NCBI GenBank assembly: GCA_001466705.2
Contig: LATX02000243.1
Coordinates: 62,001-126,000 of the forward strand
Reading direction: 5' to 3'
Origin: Moniliophthora roreri
Lineage: Eukaryota; Basidiomycota; Agaricomycetes; Agaricales; Marasmiaceae
DNA: 64,000 nucleotides
This document shows positions 33,308 to 45,649 of this stretch, one piece after another. The notes below the pieces were generated by a model. The model saw nothing but the letters and a program-made list of their open reading frames with translations, made no database searches and was not told the DNA's origin. The position numbers were made by a program, and so were the translations under genes. Positions within the stretch are counted from its first letter, which is position 1, and each line of letters opens with the position of its first letter.

Positions 33308-36084
33308 ATAAAATATAGTACAATTGAATCTTAATATACCAATTCTGATTATTATTAAAGGACCAAATGTTACTCACAACGTGTGAACCTTTCTAATGCA
33401 TATTGCACTCTGTGTGTGGGTGCTGCATCTGCGTCTATCCAGGTTACAAACCATAAATCAATTTTGGACATCCGAGATGGCTTGTAAGTACCTGCCAGCC
33501 TCCATCAGCTGAAGCAAACTCCTGCACTAGCATCATCTAGATATCACTTTTGTGACATTTTGTACCTTGAGCTGATAGAGACATGTCTAGTCTCTGATGA
33601 TCAAATGTCTTGGTCAGCCAATGCTTTGAGATGGTGCTACCACTGTGCTATGAGTAACCCAAGTAACCCAAAGCCTGCATGGAGAGATGTACTCATAGAA
33701 CCTATGAGCCTTTTTTCTGGTTTTCTCTACATTATTTACAGCTAGGCCTAGGTGACAAGGATGAATGCCTTGAGCTTTCTCTGTCAATGGAAGCCTAGAC
33801 ACTTGACTTTGATCAGGCCTGCGCTAGTGAGAATCACTCCAACCAATTCATTTGGTGCTGTTGAGTTGGAGTATTGATGAAGTTTTTGAGCTTGTTGGTT
33901 GAGAAGACTGAAGTTGTTGAAACATGAAAGTTTCACTCAGGAAAATATGTTTGAGCATTTGTATTGTAGCAGGGTTGATCTGTTAGACATTGATATCCTG
34001 ATATTAGGTCAGATGCAACCAGTTCTTGTTAAATTTTTCTGACACACACTTGTAGCCTTATTCCTTGATCATTCTGTTTTGACCTTCTTCACAGAGTTTA
34101 AACTCCTTGAACAACCTTGGAAGCCTTTTGAGTCTTGACTGAAATGTAGTAGTGTGGACTAACAGGAATAGTGTCTTGCGAATCAAGATGGAGGTTGAGT
34201 TTGGGGTATGCATATTTATCAATCTATTCCACCCACTGCCTTTTTCTTTTGTGCACATGCTCTTGACATGCTCACTCTAACATTAATTCGATTCAAGTGT
34301 ATTAAGAAATACATTTTTCCATTCAGACTTGGATTATATAGAAGGAATGCCTGTACAGGGAAAAAGCAAAAGTGAAATGTATTGCAGAGCAGACCAAAAG
34401 TTCCCTCAAGCCAATCTAATTTCTCTACCAAGTGGATTGAGATTTTCAAATACCAGCAGCTGTCCTTTGGGAAAGACATGTAAAAGCACAAAACCAACTT
34501 GTACCACTATGATCACTGTGCATTGGGTCTCTTCTGGCATACCAAGCGAATGATTTCCAAAATACTTCTGCTATAAACTGCATGCAATCAGAGGATGCAA
34601 TACCATCATTGCTGAAGGAGCATAGGAGGTCTATACAGCAAGTATCCATATCCAGAGGTAGAAGGCCTCCTTTCTCCCAGCCAAGCAACACTACTATGTC
34701 CACATTTTCATCAAATCAAACCTGGAGAACACTGAGCATGAGACTGAATGGGTTCTAGTGGCACATGCCTGCTTGGTGTCAATATTGCCATGACAAACAG
34801 CCAAAGATAGCCATTTGAGTCAATTGGTGTCAGAATACAAATCCTCAATATCTGCTCAAATTTTGTCACTTGGCAAAGCCTGCTTCTTGTGTATCCCCCA
34901 CAAGCAGGGTAGAATGTATAGATCTACGATCCCAGAGGAGTTGATGTCTAAAGAACACCTGGCCAGAAGAAGAGTAACTCGAGATAAGACTTGTATTTCC
35001 TGCTCTCAAGACAGTTTGGGCCTCTTTTGATACCACATTCTACCTCAACTGGTTGAGCTCACATAGGTGAAGTATGCATCCATGGCTCTGGTTGTCTTTG
35101 GGATTTGTACTACTGATCTCAGGATGCTGTGAGTCAGTGTGGATTTTATCAAATCAAATTTGGTGTCTGATAATCTGCACAAGGAGCTCTGAGTTGTTGG
35201 CCAGCATGACCTGAATCTTGTTCAGCAAGTAATTGTAGGAAATGTAAGAATCATACCTACACATAGCAACTGGCTCCAACATGTAAAAGGCACAGACAAC
35301 TTTCTTTGCTTGCTCATGTGCTGTCAATTCATCAAGATCCTGGGTGAGAGTGGACATCCAAACTTAGCTCATTGAAAGGCTAGAATGGCTCAAGGACAGT
35401 TTTGAGCCATTCTGTGGCTTGTAATGCTGCTGGTTTCAGTCAATTTCAAAGGATGATAGCATGAGTGTTTGTTCTTTGAAGCCTTCTATCAGGATTCATT
35501 AGAATTGTACAAAGAAAAGATGGCTTGGAAAAGAAAAGTTTGAGAGTATCTGGTGTCAAACAAACATGAAAAGCCAATCAAATTCACACCTACTAAACCT
35601 ATTAAAAAAGCAGCATAAAATGTAAAATTATTGACACACCATCAATTGAACATAAACCCTGAAGAATGCCATCACCCCCATTCCCATGAACAAAGGCTAC
35701 AAAGTCCACCCCAAATACAACATCCCAATTGGAGTGCACAAGAAGCGACTTCATGAACTGAATGGTTACTAATAATGGCACAGCAGCCTTGGCAGTCAAA
35801 GGAAGCCGAGTATTCAGTGAAGTAGCCACCAATGCAGGGAGGGAAGCGACGAAATGGCTCATCACCTTAGAGAAGGAACAACGAGGATTAATAGTAAAAG
35901 GCAGTGAACAAAGAGCGACAACCAAGAGTTCTGCATGGGAAGTAGAGATTATTGTAAAAGGCCCTAAGAGTTTTGCATAGGAAAGATGCACATGAATTCA
36001 GCTAAAAAAGAGTATTTACATCTATTGACAAATTGCCTTGATCAGAAGTGAGCATATACAGCCAAACCTTCAGGTTCAGCAATA
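33308..36084. repeat. Repeat unit A2, second adjacent copy
   Basis: Begins with the same ATAAAATATAGTACAATTGA as A1 and ends with TTCAGCAATA, the sequence that also ends A1. It lacks the two insertions that interrupt A1 and has an internal deletion of about 1.2 kb near its left end (after GAATCTTA at about 33331). Differences from A1 are mostly TG in one copy and CA in the other at the same place. Confidence 0.8.
33614..35991 (-). pseudogene. Decayed gene-like segment in repeat A2 (unrecognised, same as in A1)
   Basis: The minus strand shows, from right to left: CSLPFTINPRCSFSKVMSHF, VASLPALVATSLNTRLPLTA (about 35900-35800), then MSTLTQDLDELTAHEQAKKV with AFYMLEPVAMCRYDSYISYN (about 35357-35250; in A1 this junction is interrupted by the 1.68-kb insert), LLNKIQVMLANNSELLVQ, and the remaining blocks described for A1. 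This is the more continuous copy for the 5' part. Frames are broken throughout. No family recognised; it could be a host gene carried by a mobile element, or part of that element. Confidence 0.45.
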
Positions 36085-36159
36085 ACCTTTCCTTGAACTT
36101 CTATTTTCCTCTTCTGAAAAGAACACAGACCCACAACCACTTTGTGGTATTACACTATA

Positions 36160-36528
36160 TGTTTACATTCTTACAGGACACCTATACTTTCCCAGTTCCC
36201 TTTTCAATCTACCTCTGTACTTGTACTCTCTCAAGTTTCCTTTCCAGTTTACCTCTGTACTCTTACTCAAAATCTAATTATTCTACTTATTTCTATAGCA
36301 TTCTAGTAGATACAAACTAGTAGCTACAAGATATATATTTAAGGACTCCAAACTGAGTACAGGCTCTTCAGCTTGACCTGGTTAATTGTAAACCTTGTGC
36401 TTGCAATAAACAAACAGATCTCTGAACCTCAGTAACTACTGAATGAACTCAAACTTGAACCTTGACTTTAATGTCACTTGGCATAGTGAAGTTAGAGTTG
36501 TTGATGTTGCTGCGCAAGTAATGTAACA
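36160..36528 (+). repeat. LTR of the Gypsy family (diverged)
   Basis: Ends GCTGCGCAAGTAATGTAACA and carries TATTTAAGG with, about 35 bases on, TCAGCTTGACCTGGTTAAT, as in the full element. The start TGTTTACATT at 36160 is my best guess. It abuts sequence equivalent to the gag knuckle region, so the leader and most of gag are deleted here. Confidence 0.7.
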
Positions 36529-38925
36529 GGTCATCCATCAGATGACTAAGTCTGAACAAAAGGATTACATTGCACAGGGATAATGTTTAAGATGTAGCAA
36601 ACAATGCCACATTTCCAGAAACTGGAATCCTCTAGAGACATTTATACTTGCATCTGGGCCATTATGAATAAACAGAATAAGAAGAACTAAAGAAAGGTCC
36701 TGGACTTAATGGAACAAGAGGGTTTTTGAAATAGTGGAAAAGGCTGATGCTCTCTGCCACCATCTATTACTATTTCCAATGTTGTATTAGCTAAGCTTGA
36801 TTGCAATTCTATACACATTCCTGTTGCTTACAAAGTTGGAACAGAAATTGTCAATAAGAAAGCTCTAATTGACTCTGGAGCAGGAGGAATATTTATGAGT
36901 AACAAAATGGCAAAAAACACTGGACAAAAATAGACTAAACTGGAGAAACCTATAATGTTGATGGGACTTTGAACAAATGATCTTGGGTTATACATATGGT
37001 AATAGCAGACATCAACATCAGGATGAAAACAATTATGGAATCTTTTATGATTTCTGGATTAGGAAAGGAAGACATCATTCTCAGACTCCCTTGGTTGCAG
37101 AAACACAACCCTGATATTGATTGGATTACAGAAAAGATTATTTTCAGACCAATTTAAAAATTACAGATTAAATGCTTTTTAGAGATTCTGGATCAAATAG
37201 ACTCAGAAAAGCTAATTTAAATATTTATTGGTGAAACAGAAGACAAGGACTTAGAAGTTTGGATCAACATAAAACAATCTGCATTGCAGATGTTAGCTCA
37301 AGCAGCAGAAGAACAGCCTAGAATGTTGGAAGAGATGGTTCTCCCCTACTTGTCTGACTTCAAAACTCAGTTTGAAAAAGGAGCAGCTGAGTAGTTCCCA
37401 GACTCCTGACCTTATGACCATGTGATAGACCTGAAACCAGATTTTGTTTCTATAGACTGCAAATTCTACTCTTTAGTGCTCAAAGAACAAGAGGAACAGA
37501 ATAAGTTTCTCAATGAGAACTTATGAAAAGGGTATATCAGACTGTCTTCCTCTCCCATAGCTTCTTCCCTCTTCTTTGTTGCAAAGGAGAAAGGGGCATT
37601 ATGTCCTTGTCAAGACTATAAGTGATTGAATCACAGGATGATCAAGAACTAATACCCTCTTCTCTTGGTTTCCAATTTCATCAATAAATTATGTGGGGCA
37701 AGTCTTCATGAAACTAGACTTGTGAAATAGATACAATGACATCCAGATCAAAGATAGAGACTAATGGAAGGCAGTGTTCAAAACCAGTCAAGGATTATTT
37801 GAGCTGACTGTTATGTTCTTCAGACTCAGCAACTCCCTAGCTATGTTTCAATCTTTTATAAATAATGCACTAAGTGACTTCATCAATGAAGGATGGTGTG
37901 TAGTCTATATAGACAACATTCTGGTCTTTTCAAAAGATTGGGAAGATCACCAGACACAGATGAAGAGGGTTCTAGAACAATTACAACAGAAGGACCTATT
38001 CTTGAAAATGGAAGAAGTAATATTTCTTGGATTAGTCATTTGGCCAGGACACATGGTGATAGACCCAGTTAAACTTGCAGGCATCAAGAAGTGGCCTAGA
38101 CCAGAGATAGTGAAAGGTGTGAGATTCTTCTTAGATTTTGGAAACTTCTACTGGAAATTCATAGAACAGTATATGGATCTGGTGAAACCTCTCACAGATC
38201 TGACCAAGAAGGAAGTGAGCTTCTCTTGGACAGATGAATGTGAAAGCATGTTTCTGACCATAAAGGCAAGGTTTCTCAAAGAACCAATCCTGAAGATCCC
38301 AGACTTGGAAAAAGCCTTTGTCATTGAAGCAGACACATCAAAATAGGCCTCAGAAGCTGTGTTGCAGCAAAAGAGAGACAATGGTAAATGGCACCCCTGT
38401 GGCTACATTTTGCATGCCTTTTCTAAGACAGAATGGAACTATGAAATTTATAATTGGGAGTTGTTTATGATAGTTCAGGCTCTAGAGACCTGGAGGCACT
38501 ATCTTCTTGGAGGAAAACACCTGGTGACCATTCTATCAGATCACAAGAACTTGACTTACTTCCAGACTGCACAGAAACTGAATCAGAGACAAGCTAGATG
38601 GTGCTTATTTCTGTCTAAATTTGACCTCTGGCTGATACATGTGCCTGGTTCTCAGATAGTCCAATCAGATGTGCTATCTTGCTGGCTGGATCTAATTCCA
38701 GATGAAGATACTGACAATAAAGACATTGTTATATTGCCAAATAAACTGTTCATCAACTCTATCAGTTTGGAACTTGTGGAGGCACTGTGGACTCATTTGA
38801 ATTCTGATGACTTCCACAAGAGTGTGCTGGACTCTCTGTTACATAATAGAGTACCTCCAATTAAGTTAGCACTCTCAGATTGGTCTATCAATGATGAGTT
38901 TCTGCTCTACAAGGGATGGTAAACT
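36529..38925 (+). pseudogene. pol: Decayed Gypsy gag-pol remnant
   Basis: Recognisable against the intact element: knuckle remnant CLRCSKQCHISRNW (about 36590-36632), gag end EQEGF-TGA, protease ALIDSGAGG (about 36860-36890), RT blocks with VYIDNILVFSK in place of the catalytic YMDD (about 37900-37930, second catalytic Asp replaced by Asn), RNase H FVIEADTSK, LSDHKNLTYFQTAQKLNQRQ, and the beginning of integrase to DEFLLYKGW, where it stops at about 38925. Many stops and indels; CpG is almost absent. It belongs to the same family as the intact copy. Confidence 0.85.
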
Positions 38926-39160
38926 GACTATACAAGTTGTCCAAGTTCTGAATTGCTCTTCTCTGCTGATGGTAGGTTACTACTTGGTGTGAAGTCTGCA
39001 GAATCTTCCAAATGTTCAAGTTTACAAAGCCATCATGTGATATCAAGTTTGTCATTGATTCAGAATTCATCTTGTGCTGTTAGGCATGTTCAAGGTAGCA
39101 TCATTCTTCATTACACAGTGCCTAGACCTAGACAGGTCAGCAAGGATCAGCTTGACCTTT
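38926..39160 (-). mobile_element. Minus-strand Gypsy leader/gag fragment with primer site
   Basis: The reverse complement matches the leader after the 5' LTR of the intact element (for example GCTGACCTGTCTAGGTCTAG against GCCGACCTACCCAGGTTTAG, and ATCAGCAGAGAAGAGCAATT against GTCAGCAGAGAGGAGCAGTT). The self-priming site AGGTCAAGCTGA lies at 39147-39158 on the minus strand. It meets the plus-strand pol remnant at about 38925, so two fragments of opposite orientation are joined. Confidence 0.75.
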
Positions 39161-39638
39161 TGTTATGTTACTCATGCAGCAACATCAACAACTACAATAC
39201 AAAGACATCATATTGTAGTTCAAGGTTCAAGTTCAAGTTTGTTCAGAGGTCAAGAGTTTGTTGCAAGCACAAGGTTTAGATTAACCAGGTTAAGCTGAGG
39301 AGCTTAGGCTCAGTTTGTCTGTCTTAAATACATATCTTGTATCTACACATTTGTACTGTTAGAAACTAGTAGAAACAATAGAAAGTTTTCTAACAAAGTA
39401 TAAGAGAAAGAATAGTAGAGAACATTGAGGAAAGTATTAGTAATTGTGGAACAAGAGAGAACTTCATAGAAGGAGAACATCTGGTCAGATGGTACAAGTA
39501 CTGAAGAGGATGAAAAAGGGAACTGGAAATGTATAATTGTCCAATAGAAAAAGAAGCATGTGGTCTGTATTTCTTGTCATGTGATTGAGGATGCATCATA
39601 TGTTCAAGAAGTTAAAAAGGAGGTGGTGAATTGTAACA
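39161..39638 (-). repeat. 5' LTR of the minus-strand Gypsy fragment
   Basis: On the minus strand it starts TGTTACAATT and ends GCATGAGTAACATAACA, next to the primer site at 39147-39158. The R-start motif reads TCAGCTTAACCT (39287-39298), one base different from the family form. Confidence 0.75.
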
Positions 39639-39857
39639 CATCTACTCCATCTTATACACTCTCTGCAGCTCTGCCAGCACATTGAAAATTTTTAATAAAG
39701 ATTTGACCTGTGACTGTGATATGACATGACATCATAGCTTAGTAGAAGGTAAGGGTTTCTATTATAATCTACCTTAAGGCAGGAGGGGAGATAGCACCAA
39801 TCCTACTTGACCTTAAAATTTTTTTAATCTCATATACTTATTAAGTTTTTGAACCTC

Positions 39858-42062
39858 TAATATGGCAAACCTAGAAAATACCTAATTTTATTCAATTTAC
39901 ACTACTTTTGAATCCAAAATACTTTAATATAACACAAGATAATGGGTAATAAGGACTAGAGTGAGCTCAGTCTGCTAGTCATTGCCTTAGAGAAGCTATG
40001 GTACATTGGAAAGTATGAAGAGCTATATAATATGCTATACAGAGATGTTTAAGCTGTACTTTCTGACTTATCTATGTATCAGATCCAAAGTAGATCACTC
40101 CTGAAACCTGTAGGAAACCTAACTATGACCATATAAATGCATTGGCTAGTTAACCAAGCTCTCAAAAGTGCTATCAATAGGATTTTTCATTTTATTTCAC
40201 CTTTCTATAACATCTGCAAAGTGCAATGTGCAGTCAAACAGTACAGAGGTACTTAGAGAAGACATCAAACAGAGAGACAACCTAGAAAGAAATGACCAGA
40301 GAACAATTATTATCAGAATTCAATATATGGATCAAATTCAAAGCAGATGATCTTTTGACAAAGAGGTCTAAAGTGGTGAGACGATATGAAATAGCTAAAT
40401 AAAAAGTGACATGAATTTGGAAAGAAGAAAAACACTTCAGAATGTATGAAGCTACTTACAGATAGATACAATGAGATGTACAAATGATATCTAGGCATGC
40501 AAAGTCTATAGATAAGACAGAGAACATATTATTGAAGGAGATGGGAACAGTAATAGCATGTTCTGACCTTGGAAACTTCAGCATCTGGGAATCTGCAGAC
40601 ATATGGATGCTGAAAAGGGGAATGCTGTAGAAAGATGGGACAGATGCACCCATTTATTTATAGATACCCAACATAGAAAAGAGAAAATCAAATTAGTAGA
40701 GTCCAGAACATCTGAAAAGTAGATACTCATGCAGATACAGTCAGATACCCTAGTGGCCAGACTCCATAACACCTGAATATTCCCTCTTTTAGCATCTTAG
40801 TCACTTATTTATTATTTCCTGAATCATCGGACATTATTTCTATTTTCCTGCAGATATATTCTATGGACAGTATATAGAGACAACTAGATATTTGTATATA
40901 CTCAAGTAACTCTACTCCCTCTGATTGTGAATATATAAAGAGTTTGTTTGGTGTATAATTGCATGTGCCATTCCAATTTTGCTTCATCACTACAGGCTCT
41001 GGAGATTGGTCCTGAGTGACTTCAGAGAGATAGAAATCTGATAATGAACTTGTGTTGTAAGAGATAAGAATAACATCTTAAGTACACTTTTGCACTTTTC
41101 TAAGAGACACTTTACACCAAGAAGGAGCCTTGGGCACTTGAAGTGTGGCCTGTGTGTGTATCAGGTTGTGACACACTTAGAGTCTTAACAAGAGGTGTGC
41201 CTGTGCTGAGCTCTTTGTAGAAACTGGTCTAGAACCTTTTTCTATTACATTTTCCTTTTCTTACATACTTGTCACTTCTTATGCTTCCCTTTCTATCAGA
41301 CACATCCACCTTCCTAGCTCCCTTTTTCTCTCTCATACATATGCTTCTTCTATGATTGGACTTATACACCTTCTCTCTCCTCCTATTTCCTTCTCACTGT
41401 GTAACATCATTTATGTCATCATATACCAGCAGGACCAGACATGATTCATGTTTTACCAATATCACTGCTTACATATTGTAGATTATGTAGGTATCAGATG
41501 TACATATTTAAGTGCCCAGACTAGGACTCTAGCTCTCCAGCTTGACCTGGTTAATTATACCCCTGTGTCTAGCAACAAAGAATGGAACTCTGAACCTCAG
41601 AAAGCCTCTGAGTGAATTCTAACTTGACTTGAACTTTCATCACTAAGCTAGTGGTGTTAAGGTGTTGATGTTGCTGCACAAGTAATGTAACATTTCCAGT
41701 ACACTGTGTGCTGTAGTTGTCTTAAAGAAATCTTAAACTCCATAGAGTCAGACTATATTGGCTATTGAGTCTTTGTATAGAACTGTAGCTCTTGTGTTTG
41801 TGCTTTGTGCACCATATTCTTTGTGTTTTGTGTGTGTGTTTGTGAAATAAACCATTTTAAAACCATTTATACTTCTGTGAAGGTGAACACTTCAAAGTAA
41901 AACACTTCAATAAGAAAGAATCAACCTAGCTAAGAGTTTTATTGGCATTCTAAGTGCAGCAACTCTGATTACATCAATCCACACTTGCAACAACAATTTG
42001 ATTTAGACTTTTGGAGGTTATCTTTTTAGATATTTTTCCACTAGTCTTATCATAGACAAATT
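39858..42062 (+). mobile_element. 1.68-kb-type TG...CA element, copy 2, split by a solo LTR
   Basis: From TAATATGGCAAACC to CATAGACAAATT this is homologous to 30888-32560; the outermost TG and CA are not preserved. Position 41243-41692 is a Gypsy solo LTR inside it. On the right it continues into GCCCCCCTT (42063-42071). Confidence 0.7.
41243..41692 (+). repeat. Gypsy solo LTR (450 bp) nested in copy 2
   Basis: Begins TATTACATTTTCC (from TGTTAC), ends TGCACAAGTAATGTAACA; contains ATATTTAAG and CAGCTTGACCTGGTTAATTA. Copy 1 shows the uninterrupted site ACCTTTTCCAGTAC; here the LTR is flanked by TTTTC and TTTCC, a target duplication with one C-to-T change. Confidence 0.85.
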
Positions 42063-45059
42063 GCCCCCCTTGCATTAAGGTCTAAGTAGCTTCACTCACC
42101 CACCCAGATGGCCAAAAGGACATCTCTTCTCACTGGATTATCTCTGTAGCATTGACTATCATCTAAAATCACTTTAACAGAAGCATATAGTAATGTAGCC
42201 TGAGTCACATAAAGAGATAGGGCAATATTACTTAAAAAGGCATAATGATGGGGCCACTGAGTTGCTTCTACTGGTAAATTGGTAGACAAAGAATGCTTTG
42301 AGAGTTAGCAGCAAATACTGCTTAGGCTCTCCTCCTAGACTCTTGTCACTAAGGATACCAAGAAGTTCCTTAGCTTCACAGTTTACAAAATCAATAGCAT
42401 CAGATTCAGGAAGAGTATTCTCAACCTGCTTCTTGACAACCTGACATTACTCAGAATAATATGTTATAACATAGAAAATTTGTAATCTTCTGGATCTGAT
42501 AGGACTCTATAGTACTGCATGTATTGGTTCCTGACACTCTTTTATATGAGAAACCCTAGGCATAGAGCATATAGACTCTCTAGTAGACTGCCCAAGTGCC
42601 TGTTGTCACCCAACTGAAAAGATAACAGGTAAGGCAGTTCCAATTCAATTTGCTTAAAGTGAAAGTCACTATATAGAGACAGCATCTGAAACTTGTACAA
42701 TATCTATGTAGCAGAATATTAGTCTTAGAGATAAGTAACCCATATTGCAGCACTCAGCAGGCATCTTTATATATTACTTAATATATCCCAAGTATAGAAG
42801 TAAGCATCCACTAGAATTTTTATCTTGTCACTGTCTGCCATCTTAATGCAACAACACTACTATTCCACTAACATTCAATGGAATTGCTCCTCCAAAACTC
42901 ATTATTAAGTGCTATGAACCTCTCAGAACCCCTTACAGTACTCAAATATAGATCTAAACCCTTCACACCAGCTAAACACACTCTCACCCAATCTATCTGA
43001 CAGCTCATCTTGTATTACACCTTTCTCTTCCCAATTTAAGGCTGAACACAAAGATTTATGCACAATACTTCTTTCTAAGCTCTAAAGATATTCTCTTTCT
43101 CACAGCTAAGGCAGGCCTTCATGCTATTCACTTATTCACATACTACAGGTTGTCAAGGCCACACTACTGAGATATTATACACACTATCACCAGGGCACTT
43201 TCATACCTCTTTATTACATTATATTCTTCTCTTCTGCCACTGTTATGACTACTAAGCTTTTTTTTTTGCCACTCTAAGTCTTCCCAAGTATATCCCCATC
43301 CAACTCTAATTAGTCTGAGTTGCAGCTTCATTTATTTTCCCAGAACAACACTGAGATGCCATAGAGAGATAGATGGAATGAATATTGTGCTAGAGTAATG
43401 GTGTTTAAGCCATATACACTGGAATCTTGTTGATATCCCTTTGTCTAATTGTCAACATAAACACATCCTCTGCTAATGCTTATTTTCTCAACATAATCCA
43501 TTTGTAGTGCTCATACTACCTTTTTCCATCCTTCTGCTGCCTTACTTTATTACCTAATAGATCTCTTCTTGAATGAAATTCTAGTTTAACAGAGATGCTG
43601 GAAGATAGGCACTAAGAAGTCCTATTGCATAAAGTTATATTTATATTCATTGATAATAGATTTATTTACAACTTTACAACTTTATTAAGCACTTTTAGGC
43701 TCTCTGGGCATTAGGAATTGAGCTTGAGAGCCATGTGTAAAATGCCTAACAGTGTAGCTATGCTGCACACCTTTCTAAATTAGAACATATATCAAGTAAT
43801 ATATATATATATAAGCACTCACTGAGCACTGCAATATGAGACACTTAACTCACAAATGTCATACAGTGATATACATGCTTGCATTGTCATAGTAGGTAGA
43901 AGTCTGCCTAGGAGAAACTAGCAGAATATAAGTTAAATAGTTAAATAGTACTTGTAGACAATCTGAAACCTATATTGCACAACCTCCTGCTATCTAAAAA
44001 AAGTGATTGACTACCTGACACTATATGACACTATATAGGGCCTCAGCAAGCCTTGAAATCTATAGATGCAGACAACAACACCTAATCATATGAAACACTA
44101 AGCCAATCCTGGAGCTCAGAATGTCATCTATCAATTTAAGATTCTAACTGTTCCATCTTGTTTTCCTTATCTGAATTGTCTATTTACTACTTGCTACTCA
44201 CTCTTCCTTGCCACCTGAACTTTTGCAGTTAGAATATTTAGCTTGTTACTATAACCATGAGATTACATGAAAGTATACTAGATACTATTAGATGAAACAA
44301 GAGAGGAAAACCAGCACAATTCTCAATTTTCAGCAGTAGTGCCAGACTTGTTATCAATTCTAGCAGCACATCTAGATAGATACATTAGCAGAGCAGGAAT
44401 ATACAACCAATGAAAACTCACTTAATATCTGTCATTAGAGAGCACCATATTGCCAATGCCAGCAAGAACACTTCTTTTCATGGCAGAATATAGATACTAT
44501 AGTAGAGGAGTTTGAGACCTTGAAATAATAGGGAGTATTGTGAATAGTTACTATAGTTATCAGATAACAATAGTACATATTACACATTTTTGATCAGTCT
44601 CACTCAGAACAACCTATAATACATGTTTTTACTTTCTATTTCACCAGTTATTCTGTTTTATCTTAGTATTTATTTATATGGACTCAATAGCACTGTGAAT
44701 CTAACTACTCTTGTTCTATCCTTCCCTCTGTGCATCACTCAAGTTCTTACCTCAGAAAAGCACTGCTGTGACAGGAAGAGAAGAGGTAAAAAGCCAAGGA
44801 AATAATTTGCCAGTTTATATTGGCTCAGAGCCTACATCAGAATTTGTAGTTGCTGTCAGTTGCTGCAAGAGAATGGTCAAGAAGAGAGCATGTGGTGGCC
44901 TAAAGTGTATTTCTGAATTTGAGTTTTTCCTCAAATCTCTTTGAAGCTCCTCAATTCAGCTTCAATTCCAAAATTCAATATTCAAAACTATTACTACATT
45001 GTCAGAGACTCAGAGAAGCATGATTAAGACAAAATTCTGCAGCTTGCAAAAGGGTGGCA
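42063..45059. other. AT-rich, CpG-poor stretch with no intact gene
   Basis: Three kilobases of low-complexity-leaning sequence. On the minus strand at 42092-42450 a protein-like remnant is visible (WPHHYAFLSNIALSLYVTQA, EAKELLGILSDKSLGGEPKQ) but it is too decayed to assign; it directly follows the end of the element at 42062. Elsewhere there is a short (TA)n run at 43798-43813 and nothing else I can support. Confidence 0.5.
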
Positions 45060-45064
45060 GAATC

Positions 45065-45503
45065 TGTTATGTTTTTCTTACCCCATTACCTATGCTTCCT
45101 CTTTGATCAGACATATACACCTTCCCAGTCCTCTTTTCTTATCTCATCTATGCTTCTTATTCTCTCAGACTTAGTACACCTCCCTTGCACCTCTTTTTCT
45201 ATCTTGTATAATGACTCATATCCCAACAGCATCAGATATTTATTACTCAATCATTATAACTATCAGACATATACGTAACGTAGTTTACATGAACAGTTGT
45301 AACATATTTAAGCGCTCAAGCGAAGACTCTAAGTCTTCAGCTTGACCTGGTTAATCTACACTTGTGTCAAAGCCACTTGATTGAACAGATCTCTGAACTT
45401 CAGCATCGGCTGAACGAACTCTAACTTGAACTTGAAGACCGCTTGCAAAGGGTTCTACCTTTTATAAGTGGTTAGTTAGTGTTGCTGCACAAGTAACGTA
45501 ACA
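45065..45503 (+). repeat. Gypsy solo LTR (439 bp) with perfect GAATC target duplication
   Basis: Starts TGTTATGTTTTTCTTACC, ends GCACAAGTAACGTAACA; flanked by GAATC at 45060-45064 and 45504-45508. It keeps ATATTTAAG and TCAGCTTGACCTGGTTAATC. It retains more CG dinucleotides than its surroundings, suggesting a comparatively young insertion. Confidence 0.9.
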
Positions 45504-45649
45504 GAATCTGAATTGCCAGTCCAAGGGGTAGAGTCTAAAGTTTGTTAAAAAAAATTTTAGGCCTACACTGTAAAGCACTTCTGACAGAGTCTAGAGCTTC
45601 ATTATTGCCTTAGTAACCTCTGTTCTGAATTTAATTTGCACTTTTTTTA

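Noticed and set aside
43798..43813. Short TA repeat
   Set aside because: Too short and simple to be more than a microsatellite.
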